Positions 54,500 to 64,000 of a stretch of 64,000 nucleotides of DNA are shown here, in pieces; position 1 is the stretch's first letter; the number at the start of each line of letters is the position of its first letter. A program made the translations under genes and the position numbers. The stretch is taken from NCBI GenBank assembly GCA_016868665.1, contig VGGK01000001.1, positions 1 through 64,000 of the forward strand. The letters run 5' to 3'. This stretch comes from Chlorobiota bacterium (GTDB taxonomy: Bacteria; Bacteroidota; Chlorobiia; Chlorobiales; Chlorobiaceae). The notes beneath the pieces were generated by a model. It had not been told where the DNA came from and did not search any database. It saw only the letters and a list, made by a program, of their open reading frames with translations.

Positions 54500-57400
54500 T
54501 TATTGATCGGATACGGAGAGGACTTCCCTCACTGACTGGGCAAGCAGGGCAAGCCTTACCGGTTTTTTCAGTAATTTTCTGATACCGTAACGGCTCAGAG
54601 GAACGGTATATTCAATATCTTTGCCATAACCGGTCATCAGAACAACCGGAAGATGCGGACTGATTACGTGCAGCTCCCGAGCAAATTCGATACCGGTCAT
54701 TTCCGGCATGGTAAGGTCGGTGATCACAATATCGAATGCGGCGGGATCATTGCGGAAAAGTGCAAGCGCCTCAACCGGCGAGCTCAGGGCCCGAATGCTG
54801 AATCCAAGCTTGCCCATCATCACGCTCATCAACTGTACGGTTGCCGGCTCGTCGTCGACAAAGAGAATGCTGGCGCTTTGGGAACCTTCCAGCTGAACGG
54901 CCTCTCCTTCCTGCAATGCCGTCTGTCCCTTTATCACTGGCAGGTAGATCCTGAAGGTACTGCCCTTACCGACAACGCTCTCGACAGCTACATCACCCTT
55001 GCAGCTCGTCACGATGCCATGCACGACCGACAGACCCAGACCGGTGCCCTTGTTGACAGGCTTGGTGGTATAAAACGGCTCGAAAATGCGTTCCATCGTC
55101 GCATCGTCCATGCCATGGCCGGTATCGGAAACGCTGAGCTGAACATACCTGTCGCCGGTCAGTTTCGGCATAAGCTTGCGCAATTCGCTATCCGGAACGA
55201 TTTCCCGCAGATCGATTGCAATGTCGCCACCTGAAATTTCCATAGCCTGGAACGCATTGGTGCAGAGGTTGACGACAACCTGATGGATCCGGGATGGATC
55301 GGCAAGAACATGGCCACAGTTGCCGTCGATGGACTGACTGATGGTGATGGTTGCCGGAATGGAAGGACGCAGCAGTTTCAGCGCCTCGACGATGATTGCC
55401 TGCACGCTCACCACAACAGGAGTGCGTTCGTCCGCCCGACTGAAGGTAAGAATCTGCGCAACGAGGTTCTGCGCCCTTCCGGCAGCCTGCATGATTTCGG
55501 TGAAATACTCATGCAGCGGATCTTCCTCGGAAAGGGACATGGCTCCCATTTCTGCATATCCGAGAACAGGGGTCAGAATATTGTTGAAATCATGTGCTAT
55601 GCCGCCGGCAAGGGTGCCTATGGTTTCGAGACGCTGGGTTTTTTTCAGACGCGACTCCAGCTGCTGTTTTTCTTCCTGAGCCGCAACTCTATCCGTTATA
55701 TCGAACAGAATGCCGTCAATACCGACAAAGGTTCCTTCATCGGAAAAAACAGACGTTTTACGATCTTCGATCCATCTTACCGCACCATCGGGATGCACTA
55801 TCCGATAGACGATAACCTGCAATCCTCTTGATTTTCGAAGCCTGGTGTATGAATCGACAACAAGCTGACGATCGTCGGGGTGTATATATGCAAGAATCTG
55901 TGCAATCGAACCAGCAACAGACGAAATAATCTCGCGATTTGAAGAAGCCGTTTTCACATCCGAAAGAAACCGTATCGAATCATCGGTCGAGATATGGTAT
56001 ACTACCCCGGGAATATTGTCGATAATTGACCGGAATTCCTCGCTGACGCGTTTCTGCAAAGCGCTTTCGCGCAATACGTCCTCTGCACGTTTCAGTTCAT
56101 AAAGATCGACGACGATCGTTCGCACCCCTGTAACAGCCCCTTGCTGCCTGATCGGCGAACTGTACAAAAGAACCGGTCGCCTGAGGCCGTCTTTCATAAT
56201 AACGGTGTACTCGTTTCCTCTTGGTATATAACCCGACTCAAGCATCTGTATCCGGTTTTTGCTGGCCCGTTCAAGATCTTCGGGCGCGAGGTACCTGTAG
56301 GCCGAAACCCCCTGCGCCAGATCTCTGGGGGTCAGACTGAAAAACTGCTGCCCTTCAAGATTGACATAGGTAGCAATCCCCTGCATGTCTATCTCGAAAA
56401 GCGGAAGAGGAAGAAACTCGGTGAGTTCACGGAATTTCCTTTCGCTCTCAACGAGAGCGGACTGGTTTTTCAACCGCTCGGATATATCTCGGCTGATGCC
56501 AAACAGTACCTGCTTGCCATCCCATGTTCCGTGTGTGATTTTCGTTTCAACCGGAAGGCGCCCCCCCGACTTCTGCATAAGCGGTATAAGACAGACATTC
56601 TCTTGTCCGGCAAGCATCCGTTCAACAGCGGTTTCAGCCTCTTCCCGCTGTTCGGAAGGATGCACATCGAGCACATGCATCTGCAGCAGTTCTTCACGGG
56701 AATATCCCAGTGAAGCGACGGTTGCGGCATTGATATGCATGATGGTTCCGTCGGCGCCTATTATGAACAGCATATCGTCAATGGTATCGAAAAGCGCTTC
56801 CAGATTCTTGTTAACCGCGCTTATCCGATCCTCATGGTTGGCCTGAATGATTGCCGCGCCGATATGCGACGCCACAGTTTCAAGCGCTTTGCGTGAAAAC
56901 GCAGGTACCTGCTCGAGCGAATGTGAAGCGACGTTAAGACTGGCAACGACACGGTTTTTGCTGACAACCGGAAGTACGGCAATCGCCTTCAGTCCTTCCC
57001 TGTTCAAGGCTTCAGAGGGATTGTCGTTTATATCTCTGAAACGGCCGTACCATGGACTGCCTGAAGCGACCAGCATGCATTGTGCTGAATCGGGCATGTA
57101 GTGGCATGTGTCCCGTACAAAATCATCCGACACGCCCTGGCTGTAGGCGAGACCAAGAGTGCTGTCGGCTTCATTGACAAGATAGATTCCGCCGCAATCC
57201 ATTCCCGAAATGTCTATCGCCGCCTGAAGACAGTGCCGCAGGGTCTCCCCGAACGACTGCGATGCGCTCAGCTTCAGGGCAAGATCGAGCTCGCTCTGAA
57301 TGAGCTGCTCGACCTGCTTGCGCTGCAGCGCGTTTGCAATGATGCCGCCGGCCAGCATGAGGATCGATGCCGCATCTGCGGGCCACTGGCGCTCTTCTCT

Positions 57401-58687
57401 CACGGCATCGAAACCTATAAAACCAAACGGGATTTTTTCTGATACAAGCGGTATGAGAATCAAGGACCTGATGTCCTGCAGTTCAAGAATGTTTCTTTCC
57501 GTTTCGGCCTCTTCAGGCATTGCCGATACTCTTGGAACAATGATTACTTCATTACCGAAAAATTTGTTCAATGACCACGAAAAATCCTCGGTCGGCAGCC
57601 GCTGGAGAATATCCATCTGCGGCTCGATGCCCTCGGCACACCACTCGTGGGTGTTGTCCATGAACCGCAGGTTGTCGTAGTACTGGAAAATATAGCTGCG
57701 ATCGGCCCGGACGAATTCGCCGATGCTTCGCAGCGCCTCGTTGATCATGGCATCGATGCCATCGGCCGAAACATTGATGAACCGGTTAGCCAGCGACGAG
57801 ACAAGACTCTCGAACTGACGGTTGTAGGCAAGCGACGCTTCGGACTGCTTGCGAAGCGAGTTATCGAGCAGATACCCTTCATAGCAGGCGATATGACCGT
57901 CATCTTCCCTGACGATTGCCGTAAAATCATAAACCCACGCCATTGTGCCGTCCTTGCGGAGCACGCGATACTCCTGCTCGAAGGTGGTTCTCTCAGGATC
58001 AGCTGAATAACGCTCAAGTTCTTCCTGTACCCGTTCGAGATCGTCCGGATGGATCACCTCGACATAGTTCACCCTGCCGTCAGTGAAATCTTCCGGATCG
58101 TAACCGAACAAAAGGGAGACATTGGGCGAAACATATTCGGCAGGAAGTCCAGGAACATTGTTCCACCTGAAAACCGTCACGGGTCCTTCCAGAAACAGTT
58201 TCCTCTCCTGCTTCAACCTCTCTTCGGCACGTTTTCGACAGCTTATATCCTGATGGGAACCGACCATCCTCAGCGGCTTGCCCGCTGCGTCGGTCTCGAA
58301 AACCTTGCCCCGGTCAAGCACCCATATCCAGTGGCCATGCTTGTGCCGCATCCTCAGCTCTATTTCGTAGAAATCGTCCTCTCCGCTGAAATGCCGTGCA
58401 AGCAGCTCGCCTGACTTCAGGAGGTCGTCAGGATGGCAGAATGCTTCCCAGGTCGCTATGGTGACCGGTGCAATCTCATCGAGCTTGTAACCGATCATTT
58501 CAGCCCATCCGGCATTGACATAAACACTGCCGGTACGCATGTCCCAGTCCCAGTACCCGGCTTTTGTAGCTTCGACAACCATATCAAGACGTCGAAGCAT
58601 ATCCTTCAGTTCGGCATGCTCAGCCTGCAGACGACAGAGTTCGCTCTCGCTCGTTCCGGCTGCAATAATAGAAGTATCGTCGTTCAT
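54500..58687 (-). CDS. Large hybrid histidine kinase with five PAS and two GAF domains
   Basis: 1395 residues, cytoplasmic. Order: PAS (about 25-155), PAS (160-285), GAF (295-460), GAF (465-625), PAS (635-750), PAS (755-880), PAS (890-1010). These are followed by an NtrB-like HisKA with AGGIAHDFNNILTPVLGY, a HATPase with DTGHGMDD and GTGLGLSVVHG, and a receiver (ILFVDDEPATV, ITDLTMPEMTG). The HDFNN box is typical of hybrid kinases that pass phosphate through their own receiver. The ligands are unknown. The receiver-only gene follows by 14 bp. Confidence 0.93.
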   Translation of the reverse strand: MNDDTSIIAAGTSESELCRLQAEHAELKDMLRRLDMVVEATKAGYWDWDMRTGSVYVNAGWAEMIGYKLDEIAPVTIATWEAFCHPDDLLKSGELLARHFSGEDDFYEIELRMRHKHGHWIWVLDRGKVFETDAAGKPLRMVGSHQDISCRKRAEERLKQERKLFLEGPVTVFRWNNVPGLPAEYVSPNVSLLFGYDPEDFTDGRVNYVEVIHPDDLERVQEELERYSADPERTTFEQEYRVLRKDGTMAWVYDFTAIVREDDGHIACYEGYLLDNSLRKQSEASLAYNRQFESLVSSLANRFINVSADGIDAMINEALRSIGEFVRADRSYIFQYYDNLRFMDNTHEWCAEGIEPQMDILQRLPTEDFSWSLNKFFGNEVIIVPRVSAMPEEAETERNILELQDIRSLILIPLVSEKIPFGFIGFDAVREERQWPADAASILMLAGGIIANALQRKQVEQLIQSELDLALKLSASQSFGETLRHCLQAAIDISGMDCGGIYLVNEADSTLGLAYSQGVSDDFVRDTCHYMPDSAQCMLVASGSPWYGRFRDINDNPSEALNREGLKAIAVLPVVSKNRVVASLNVASHSLEQVPAFSRKALETVASHIGAAIIQANHEDRISAVNKNLEALFDTIDDMLFIIGADGTIMHINAATVASLGYSREELLQMHVLDVHPSEQREEAETAVERMLAGQENVCLIPLMQKSGGRLPVETKITHGTWDGKQVLFGISRDISERLKNQSALVESERKFRELTEFLPLPLFEIDMQGIATYVNLEGQQFFSLTPRDLAQGVSAYRYLAPEDLERASKNRIQMLESGYIPRGNEYTVIMKDGLRRPVLLYSSPIRQQGAVTGVRTIVVDLYELKRAEDVLRESALQKRVSEEFRSIIDNIPGVVYHISTDDSIRFLSDVKTASSNREIISSVAGSIAQILAYIHPDDRQLVVDSYTRLRKSRGLQVIVYRIVHPDGAVRWIEDRKTSVFSDEGTFVGIDGILFDITDRVAAQEEKQQLESRLKKTQRLETIGTLAGGIAHDFNNILTPVLGYAEMGAMSLSEEDPLHEYFTEIMQAAGRAQNLVAQILTFSRADERTPVVVSVQAIIVEALKLLRPSIPATITISQSIDGNCGHVLADPSRIHQVVVNLCTNAFQAMEISGGDIAIDLREIVPDSELRKLMPKLTGDRYVQLSVSDTGHGMDDATMERIFEPFYTTKPVNKGTGLGLSVVHGIVTSCKGDVAVESVVGKGSTFRIYLPVIKGQTALQEGEAVQLEGSQSASILFVDDEPATVQLMSVMMGKLGFSIRALSSPVEALALFRNDPAAFDIVITDLTMPEMTGIEFARELHVISPHLPVVLMTGYGKDIEYTVPLSRYGIRKLLKKPVRLALLAQSVREVLSVSDQ

Positions 58688-59034
58688 CGTTCAGTTTTGC
58701 AATCAGAAAACCATCTTGACAGAAGCACAAAAGGACACAACGAAAGGACTTTTCCGTACAAAAAAAGATATTTCCTTATGCAGGATCCGTTCTTGCTGCA
58801 GAATACCCGGATCAACATTGCGTATAAAACAACAAATGCCGGGTATACCGGCACTATGGTTAATATAATAATAGATACGTAATATTGTAATACAGGAACG
58901 ATTGTTTCCCGGCATACCTTCGGGTTATGCGCCAGCTGTCGTTCATGAAAACATCTTTTTTATAATGTCGTAATCTCCGACGGACTCATGTCATCAAATA
59001 AAGCCGATTTCATCCTGCGCCTCAACACGAGGTT
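58688..59034. other. Intergenic region between kinase genes
   Basis: About 347 bp. Open frames on the plus strand here extend antisense into the kinase and lack support. It should carry the promoter of the large kinase; none could be defined. Confidence 0.35.
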
Positions 59035-61002
59035 TTAACACCTTTCTCCAAGAAGTCTGCCAATTTCCGATCGGAGCGCCTTCAGCGTAAACGGCTTGCG
59101 TATGAATGCCTCGGCTCCCGGCAGCAGAGCGCAGCAGTCAAGCATATCGGCCGTATAGCCCGACATGTAGAGCGCTTTGAGTTCGGGTCTTGTAGAACGC
59201 AGCTGAGCGGCAAGCTCGCACCCGTTCATTTCGGGCATCATCACATCGGTCAGAAGCAGATCGATCCTGCCGGGATATGACGATGCAATTTCGAGCGCTT
59301 CGGAGGGTCCGGATGCAATGAAAACAGCATAGCCCGACTCCTCGAGCACCTTGCGGCAAAGCTTCAGGATACCGGAATCGTCTTCAGCAAGAAGAATGGT
59401 CTTCCGTTCATGCCGTACATCGTCTCTGGCTTCAACGGCATCGCATTTCCCGTTTTCAGGTTCGAGACCGTCATGCCGGGGAAAAAACACATCGAACGCG
59501 GTACCCCGCCCTACTTCGCTGCGGCAATTGATAAATCCCCGGTTCTGCCTGACGATTCCGTATACGGTCGAAAGCCCCAGCCCGCTCCCCTTATCGGGAC
59601 CTTTGGTGGTATAATAAGGCTCCATAATACGCGGCAGATCCTTTTGACTGATACCGCAACCGTCGTCGGTTACCGTCAACACGGCGAAACAGCCCTGTTT
59701 TACGACAGAATCCAGAGCATCATGGCGACCATCGCGACCATCAAAACATGCGGAGCCTGTGGATATGCTGATGGTGCCGCTTCCGGTAATGGCGTCGCGC
59801 GCATTGACGCAGAGATTCATGACGATCTGATCGAGCTGGGAGGGGTCGATATGCACTGCATAGCCTCCATTGCCGGGTCTCCACTGCAATGTAACCTGTT
59901 TGCCGAGGATCGGTTTCAGCATCGTTATCGCTCGTTCGATCACACCGTTAAGCTCCAGATGTTGCGGACACACCTCCTGCTGCTGCGCAAAGGCAAGCAA
60001 CTGCCTTGTAAGATCGGCAGAATGCAGCGCTGTTTCGCGGATTGTCACAAGGGCCTCTTCAACATGCTGCGCAGCATCATGCCGACCAAGCGCCATCTCT
60101 GCGCTCGCAAGCATAATTGCCAGCATATTGTTGAAATCATGCGCTATACCGCCGGCAAGCTGGCCGAGAAGTTCCATTTTTCCTGCCTGCTGCACCTGTC
60201 TTTCGAGCAGGGCATTCTGCTCCTCGGCAATCTTCCGCTGCGTTATATCAAGAGCCATACCAATGTAGCGGACAAGCGATCCTTCGCGGTCAAAAACCGG
60301 GGTGCCTTTCGACATGAGCCATCGGTGAGCACCATTGCCGTCGGCCACCCGCCACTCGACGACGAACTCCTCGCCGTTGCGCGCGGCACGCTGCACGGTC
60401 AGTTCGGCATGATCGCGATCTTCGGGAACAACCGAATTCAGCCACGATTCGTATGAGGCTTTGCAGGAATACGGTTTCAGCCCATAGAGCTGCCACAGCT
60501 CGTCCGACCATAAATTTTCGTTTGAAACGACGTCCCACTCCCAGCTACCGGCACCTGCCTTAGCCATGACAAGCCGTAGCCGCTCGTTGCTTTTCGCAAG
60601 TTCGCTGGTCGCAAGCATGCGGTTGGTCTGGTATCGGGCCGAAGAGAGCGCGCAGCGCATGCCTTCGACGCTCAGAATACGGGACGAAATCTCGACCGGT
60701 ATGGTTCTTCCGTCTTTATGCCGGTGAACCGCTTCGAAAACAACGCGACCGTCCCTCATCAACGCATCTGTCGCCTTCTGCATATACCCAAGTGAAAGAT
60801 CAGGGTCATCGAGGTCATACGGACTCATCTCCAGCAATTCCGCTTCGGTATAGCCCAGCATAATACATGCGGAAGCGTTGACCAGCATAAACCTTCCCAG
60901 CTCGCCATGCTCCCCGATGGTATGCAGAAACATACCGTCGGAGTTATGATCCCAGAACAGTCTGCAGTGGATATCGATATTGAAATTCAGGTTATTGTTC
61001 AT
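59035..61002 (-). CDS. PAS hybrid histidine kinase with C-terminal receiver
   Basis: 655 residues: two PAS domains (about 10-130 and 145-270), a coiled linker, HisKA with AGGIAHDFNNMLAIML, HATPase (NLCVNARDAI, DDGCGISQKD, GSGLGLSTVYG), and a receiver from about 535 (ILLAEDDSGIL, LLLTDVMMPEMNG). It has the same HDFNN-type architecture as the 1395-residue kinase, suggesting duplication within the cluster. The start MNNNLNFNIDIHC is Asn-rich. No DNA-binding regulator is adjacent; copA is divergent 480 bp away. Confidence 0.92.
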   Translation of the reverse strand: MNNNLNFNIDIHCRLFWDHNSDGMFLHTIGEHGELGRFMLVNASACIMLGYTEAELLEMSPYDLDDPDLSLGYMQKATDALMRDGRVVFEAVHRHKDGRTIPVEISSRILSVEGMRCALSSARYQTNRMLATSELAKSNERLRLVMAKAGAGSWEWDVVSNENLWSDELWQLYGLKPYSCKASYESWLNSVVPEDRDHAELTVQRAARNGEEFVVEWRVADGNGAHRWLMSKGTPVFDREGSLVRYIGMALDITQRKIAEEQNALLERQVQQAGKMELLGQLAGGIAHDFNNMLAIMLASAEMALGRHDAAQHVEEALVTIRETALHSADLTRQLLAFAQQQEVCPQHLELNGVIERAITMLKPILGKQVTLQWRPGNGGYAVHIDPSQLDQIVMNLCVNARDAITGSGTISISTGSACFDGRDGRHDALDSVVKQGCFAVLTVTDDGCGISQKDLPRIMEPYYTTKGPDKGSGLGLSTVYGIVRQNRGFINCRSEVGRGTAFDVFFPRHDGLEPENGKCDAVEARDDVRHERKTILLAEDDSGILKLCRKVLEESGYAVFIASGPSEALEIASSYPGRIDLLLTDVMMPEMNGCELAAQLRSTRPELKALYMSGYTADMLDCCALLPGAEAFIRKPFTLKALRSEIGRLLGERC

Positions 61003-61482
61003 CGCATAATCGCATTGCGGAATAATGGCTGTATGTCGTAAGCGTCATCTGCTGACAGAAACACCGACATCCAGGTTGTCTTCGATGGAAGCGGGAAATA
61101 GATCGAAATGCATATAATGCAATTTGAAGAATATATCAAAACAACAAATAAACATAGTTCCGTTATATATAAAAAATATATAAATGATATATATAACCAA
61201 TAACATCATAACAACCTTTAACAGCATAGCAATCGAAACATTACCAAAGTTCTCCGTTCCGATTTTTTTTACAGGCATTTGCAACAACGATCCCTGCCGA
61301 TGGTTCTCTGTACTAAAAGGGATATTTCACAACGACCCGAAAAAAATCTCAATTTTACATCGCAACAGGAATCAAGGCCGACGTTACGCTGATCGAGGAA
61401 CTAATCATAAGAACATTGCGTAGTCAATCAGGATAGCAGAGCGGACAACAATCAGAACAGGATCAACCGTTGCAGCGACTCC
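61003..61482. other. Divergent intergenic region, kinase/copA
   Basis: 480 bp, AT-rich, with no supported ORF. It should contain both promoters. I looked for a CueR-type or CsoR-type operator palindrome and found none that convinced me. Confidence 0.4.
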
Positions 61483-63765
61483 ATGGATGATACTATTTAC
61501 CACGTCAAAGGCATGCACTGCGCAAGCTGTGCCGCAATAATCACAAAGAAACTCTCTGAAACCGCAGGAATCGGAAAGGTCGATGTGAATCCTGCAACGG
61601 AAGAGGCAAAAATCACTTTCAGCGATAAACCTCTTTCCGACGATGAACTTAATGCCGTCGTAAGAAAATACGGCTATGAGCTTGTCAGTGAGAAAAGCGG
61701 AGCCGGATCTTCCGCAGCGGGCATCGGATCCGTAACCCTGACTTCAGGCAACGAATTGTTCGCCCACAAGGAGGAACAACTCGAACGCCAGAGAAAACTC
61801 GTCATGCGCTCGCTGCCTGCAGCCCTGCTTGTATTCCTTTTCATGATGTGGGATATCGCCGCATCGGCATTCAGCAGCCTGCCCCATATGCCTCTGTCCA
61901 TGGAGGTTTTCAACGGCGTCACCATGATTCTTGCGGCGTTCTTCATTTTTCGCATCGGCACGCAGTTTCTCGACGGTATCAGGATGTTCTTGCGCCATAA
62001 AGTTGCCAACATGGATACGCTGATCGGCATCGGAACACTTTCGGCATTTACCTACAGCTCCATTGTCACGATTTTCCCCTCCCTCAGAGAACTGCTCGCA
62101 CTGCCATCGCACACCTATTTCGATGTCACCATCGTCGTCATCGGATTCGTTCATCTCGGCAAATACCTGGAATCCCGATCGAGACTGAAAACCGGCGAAG
62201 CGATAGGCAGACTCGTCGGCCTCCAGGCAAAATCAGCAATAGTGCTCCGTAAAGGCGAGGAAATCGAGATTCCGGTAGAGGAAGTGAAAAAAGGAAATCT
62301 TCTGCTTGTCAAACCGGGAGCTAAAATTCCCGTTGACGGCATCATTGCAAAAGGCAGTTCCTCGATAGACGAATCGATGGTGACCGGCGAACCGTTTCCC
62401 GTTGACCGCAAAGAGGGCGACAAGGTAATGGCCGGCACGATTAACAGGCAGGGATCGTTCACCTTCACTGCCATGAAAGTCGGCAAGGAAACCCTGCTCG
62501 CCCGCATCATTGCCATGGTCGAAGAGGCGCAGGGCTCGAAAGCCCCGATTCAGAATATCGCCGATCGTATCGCAGCCGTTTTCGTGCCGGCGGTACTCGC
62601 GATTGACGTATCAACCCTCATCGCATGGCTTACCCTGGGCTCATCGATCCTCGGGTTCCAGTCCGCGCTCCCCTACGCCGTCATGGGATTCGTGGGCATC
62701 CTCGTCATCGCCTGCCCCTGCGCGCTCGGCCTTGCCACCCCCACCGCCATCATCACGGGAATAGGGAAAGGGGCGCAAAACGGCATGCTTATCCGTAATG
62801 CAGAGAGCCTCGAACGCCTCAGCCGGGTCGATACCGTCGTGCTCGATAAAACCGGAACCATCACTAAAGGAGCTCCAACCCTCAGCGATACGATCCCGCT
62901 CGACAACGGCATAACGGCCGACGCCCTGCTTCAGTTAGCCGCCGGAGTGGAACGATACTCCGAACACCCGCTTGCCGAAGCAATTGTCCGGGCAGCTAAA
63001 TCAGAAAAGCTGGAACTGCCTGAAATGACCGCATTCGAGGCTTCCGAAGGTTTCGGCGTTAAAGCCATGCAGGGCGACGTTCAGGTGATGGTCAGAAAAC
63101 CCGTCATGCAGGAAACCCTGCTGCCGGCTCTTCAAGCCTTGCTGGAGCAGGGAAAAACCGTCGTCATCGTGGAAATCGACCGGAAAGCGGCTGGAATCAT
63201 AGCTCTTTCAGACTCGCTGAAAGAAGGAGCGAAAGAAGCCGTCGCTGCCATGAAAAAACAAGGAATGAGAATCGTCATGATGACCGGCGACAATCCTGCA
63301 GCGGCATCGCATATCGCTTCGCTTGCAGGAATCGACGAGGTGATCGCCGGAGTGCTGCCAACCGAAAAAGCCGCAAAAATCAAAAAGCTGCAGGATGAGG
63401 GAAACATTGTGGCCATGGCCGGAGACGGCATTAACGACGCTCCTGCCCTGGTCTGCGCAGACGTCGGGATCGCTATGGCCACCGGAACCGACATCGCCAT
63501 GGAATCGGCCGGCATAACGCTCCTTAAAGGGGATATCCGCAAACTCCCGCAAGCCATCACGCTCTCCCGGGCCACAATGCGAATCATCCGGCAGAACCTG
63601 TTCTGGGCATTCATTTACAACATCGTCGGCATTCCCCTTGCGGCAGGGGCGCTCTATCCGGTTTTCGGCATCGTCCTCAATCCGGTTTTTTCCGGTATAG
63701 CCATGGCGGGAAGCAGCGTATCGGTCGTCAGCAACTCGCTTCGGCTGAAAACCATTAAACTCTGA
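61483..63765 (+). CDS. copA: Copper-exporting P1B-type ATPase
   Basis: 760 residues. One N-terminal HMA domain has GMHCASC (Cys13, Cys16). The transmembrane CPC motif (ACPCALGLATPTA) lies near residue 412, the phosphorylation site DKTGT near 455, and TGDN and GDGINDAP follow. The segment with MVTGEPFPVD is the actuator domain. The CPC and single MxCxxC HMA indicate Cu+ export from the cytoplasm. It begins ATGGATGAT at 61483 without an obvious Shine-Dalgarno site. A small exported protein follows 26 bp later. Confidence 0.94.
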   Translation: MDDTIYHVKGMHCASCAAIITKKLSETAGIGKVDVNPATEEAKITFSDKPLSDDELNAVVRKYGYELVSEKSGAGSSAAGIGSVTLTSGNELFAHKEEQLERQRKLVMRSLPAALLVFLFMMWDIAASAFSSLPHMPLSMEVFNGVTMILAAFFIFRIGTQFLDGIRMFLRHKVANMDTLIGIGTLSAFTYSSIVTIFPSLRELLALPSHTYFDVTIVVIGFVHLGKYLESRSRLKTGEAIGRLVGLQAKSAIVLRKGEEIEIPVEEVKKGNLLLVKPGAKIPVDGIIAKGSSSIDESMVTGEPFPVDRKEGDKVMAGTINRQGSFTFTAMKVGKETLLARIIAMVEEAQGSKAPIQNIADRIAAVFVPAVLAIDVSTLIAWLTLGSSILGFQSALPYAVMGFVGILVIACPCALGLATPTAIITGIGKGAQNGMLIRNAESLERLSRVDTVVLDKTGTITKGAPTLSDTIPLDNGITADALLQLAAGVERYSEHPLAEAIVRAAKSEKLELPEMTAFEASEGFGVKAMQGDVQVMVRKPVMQETLLPALQALLEQGKTVVIVEIDRKAAGIIALSDSLKEGAKEAVAAMKKQGMRIVMMTGDNPAAASHIASLAGIDEVIAGVLPTEKAAKIKKLQDEGNIVAMAGDGINDAPALVCADVGIAMATGTDIAMESAGITLLKGDIRKLPQAITLSRATMRIIRQNLFWAFIYNIVGIPLAAGALYPVFGIVLNPVFSGIAMAGSSVSVVSNSLRLKTIKL

Positions 63766-63791
63766 ACGAAACAGGCATATATGGAGAAATG

Positions 63792-64000
63792 ATGCGTCAC
63801 CTGTTTTCAATCCTCTGGTGCCTGGTCATATTGACCGGCAGCAGCGTAGGGCTTTACAGCGCACCTATGCCAGCCATCGGTCCAATGACGATACGGGGAA
63901 CCATCGAAGAGGTAACCTGGCAGCCGGACAAATTCATAAAAGCATCTTACATCGTCCGCGACGGCAAAAGGCACTATGCATCGGGCTCTCCGGGTAAGGA
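63792..64000 (+). CDS. Exported protein, 3' end beyond window
   Basis: Incomplete gene: 69 codons visible. The signal peptide (MRHLFSILWCLVILTGSSVG, cleavage near LYSAP) is followed by a small beta-strand-rich start, MTIRGTIEEVTWQPDKFIK. I recognise no family. GGAG precedes it; ATG 63792 gives better spacing than ATG 63789. Its position 26 bp after copA suggests co-transcription and perhaps a periplasmic role in copper handling, by inference. Confidence 0.65.
   Translation, partial: MRHLFSILWCLVILTGSSVGLYSAPMPAIGPMTIRGTIEEVTWQPDKFIKASYIVRDGKRHYASGSPGK

Noticed and set aside
59410-60456. 348-codon open frame on the plus strand, opposite the PAS hybrid kinase
   Set aside because: It is antisense to a gene with intact kinase and receiver motifs; its product has no recognisable domain and arises from codon bias.
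61045-61287. 80-codon minus-strand open frame upstream of the PAS kinase
   Set aside because: AT-rich intergenic composition with no start signal or motif; likely chance.

Overview
This window is chromosomal DNA from a green sulfur bacterium (Chlorobiaceae). The evidence is the set of lineage genes it carries: bchF-bchC-bchX for bacteriochlorophyll, a chlorosome envelope protein, a plant-type carotene desaturase, a hemX-hemA-hemC-hemD run with hemB nearby, a type III glutamine synthetase and a bacillithiol deacetylase. Species is not assigned.

Layout. 0-8.4 kb: an NYC1/NOL-like short-chain reductase, a YecA-type protein, a glutamine amidotransferase, recD2, aroK-aroB, coaX with a membrane protein, and a YjbQ protein. 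8.5-21.9 kb: glnN with an Lrp regulator, a carotene desaturase, an ArsS radical-SAM operon with two small glycosyltransferases, a GT4 glycosyltransferase, the chlorosome protein, an orphan sigma-54 response regulator, dut, bshB1 and a TrxR-like flavoprotein. 22-40 kb: an oligopeptide-type binding lipoprotein, bchFCX, typA, hemX-A-C-D, an IMPase with a membrane protein, a complete biotin-dependent sodium-pump decarboxylase operon (mmdA-D-C-B), hemB, aroC and cysE.

41-53 kb is accessory in character. It holds a large PAS/GAF kinase, copies of two dispersed repeat families, a 3' scrap of a SPINDLY-type glycosyltransferase, an uncharacterised 170-aa gene, a secreted Sel1-repeat protein, a trimeric autotransporter, an internally deleted IS5 transposase, a group II-type reverse transcriptase with an amber stop and a lost 3' end, and a hybrid kinase translationally coupled to an HTH-PAS protein. 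53-64 kb holds a membrane-anchored bactofilin, a receiver protein, two large hybrid kinases, copA and the start of an exported protein.

The most notable observations are these. (1) BchX, the chlorophyllide a reductase iron protein, ends in about 64 residues that read like a sigma-70 region 4 helix-turn-helix. (2) A MITE-like element with perfect 17-bp terminal inverted repeats and an ATAA target duplication ends 21 bp before the bchF start codon; one more intact and three degraded copies are in the window. (3) A hybrid kinase/HTH-PAS pair sits directly behind a perfect 21-bp palindrome. No tRNA, rRNA, CRISPR array or riboswitch was recognised.
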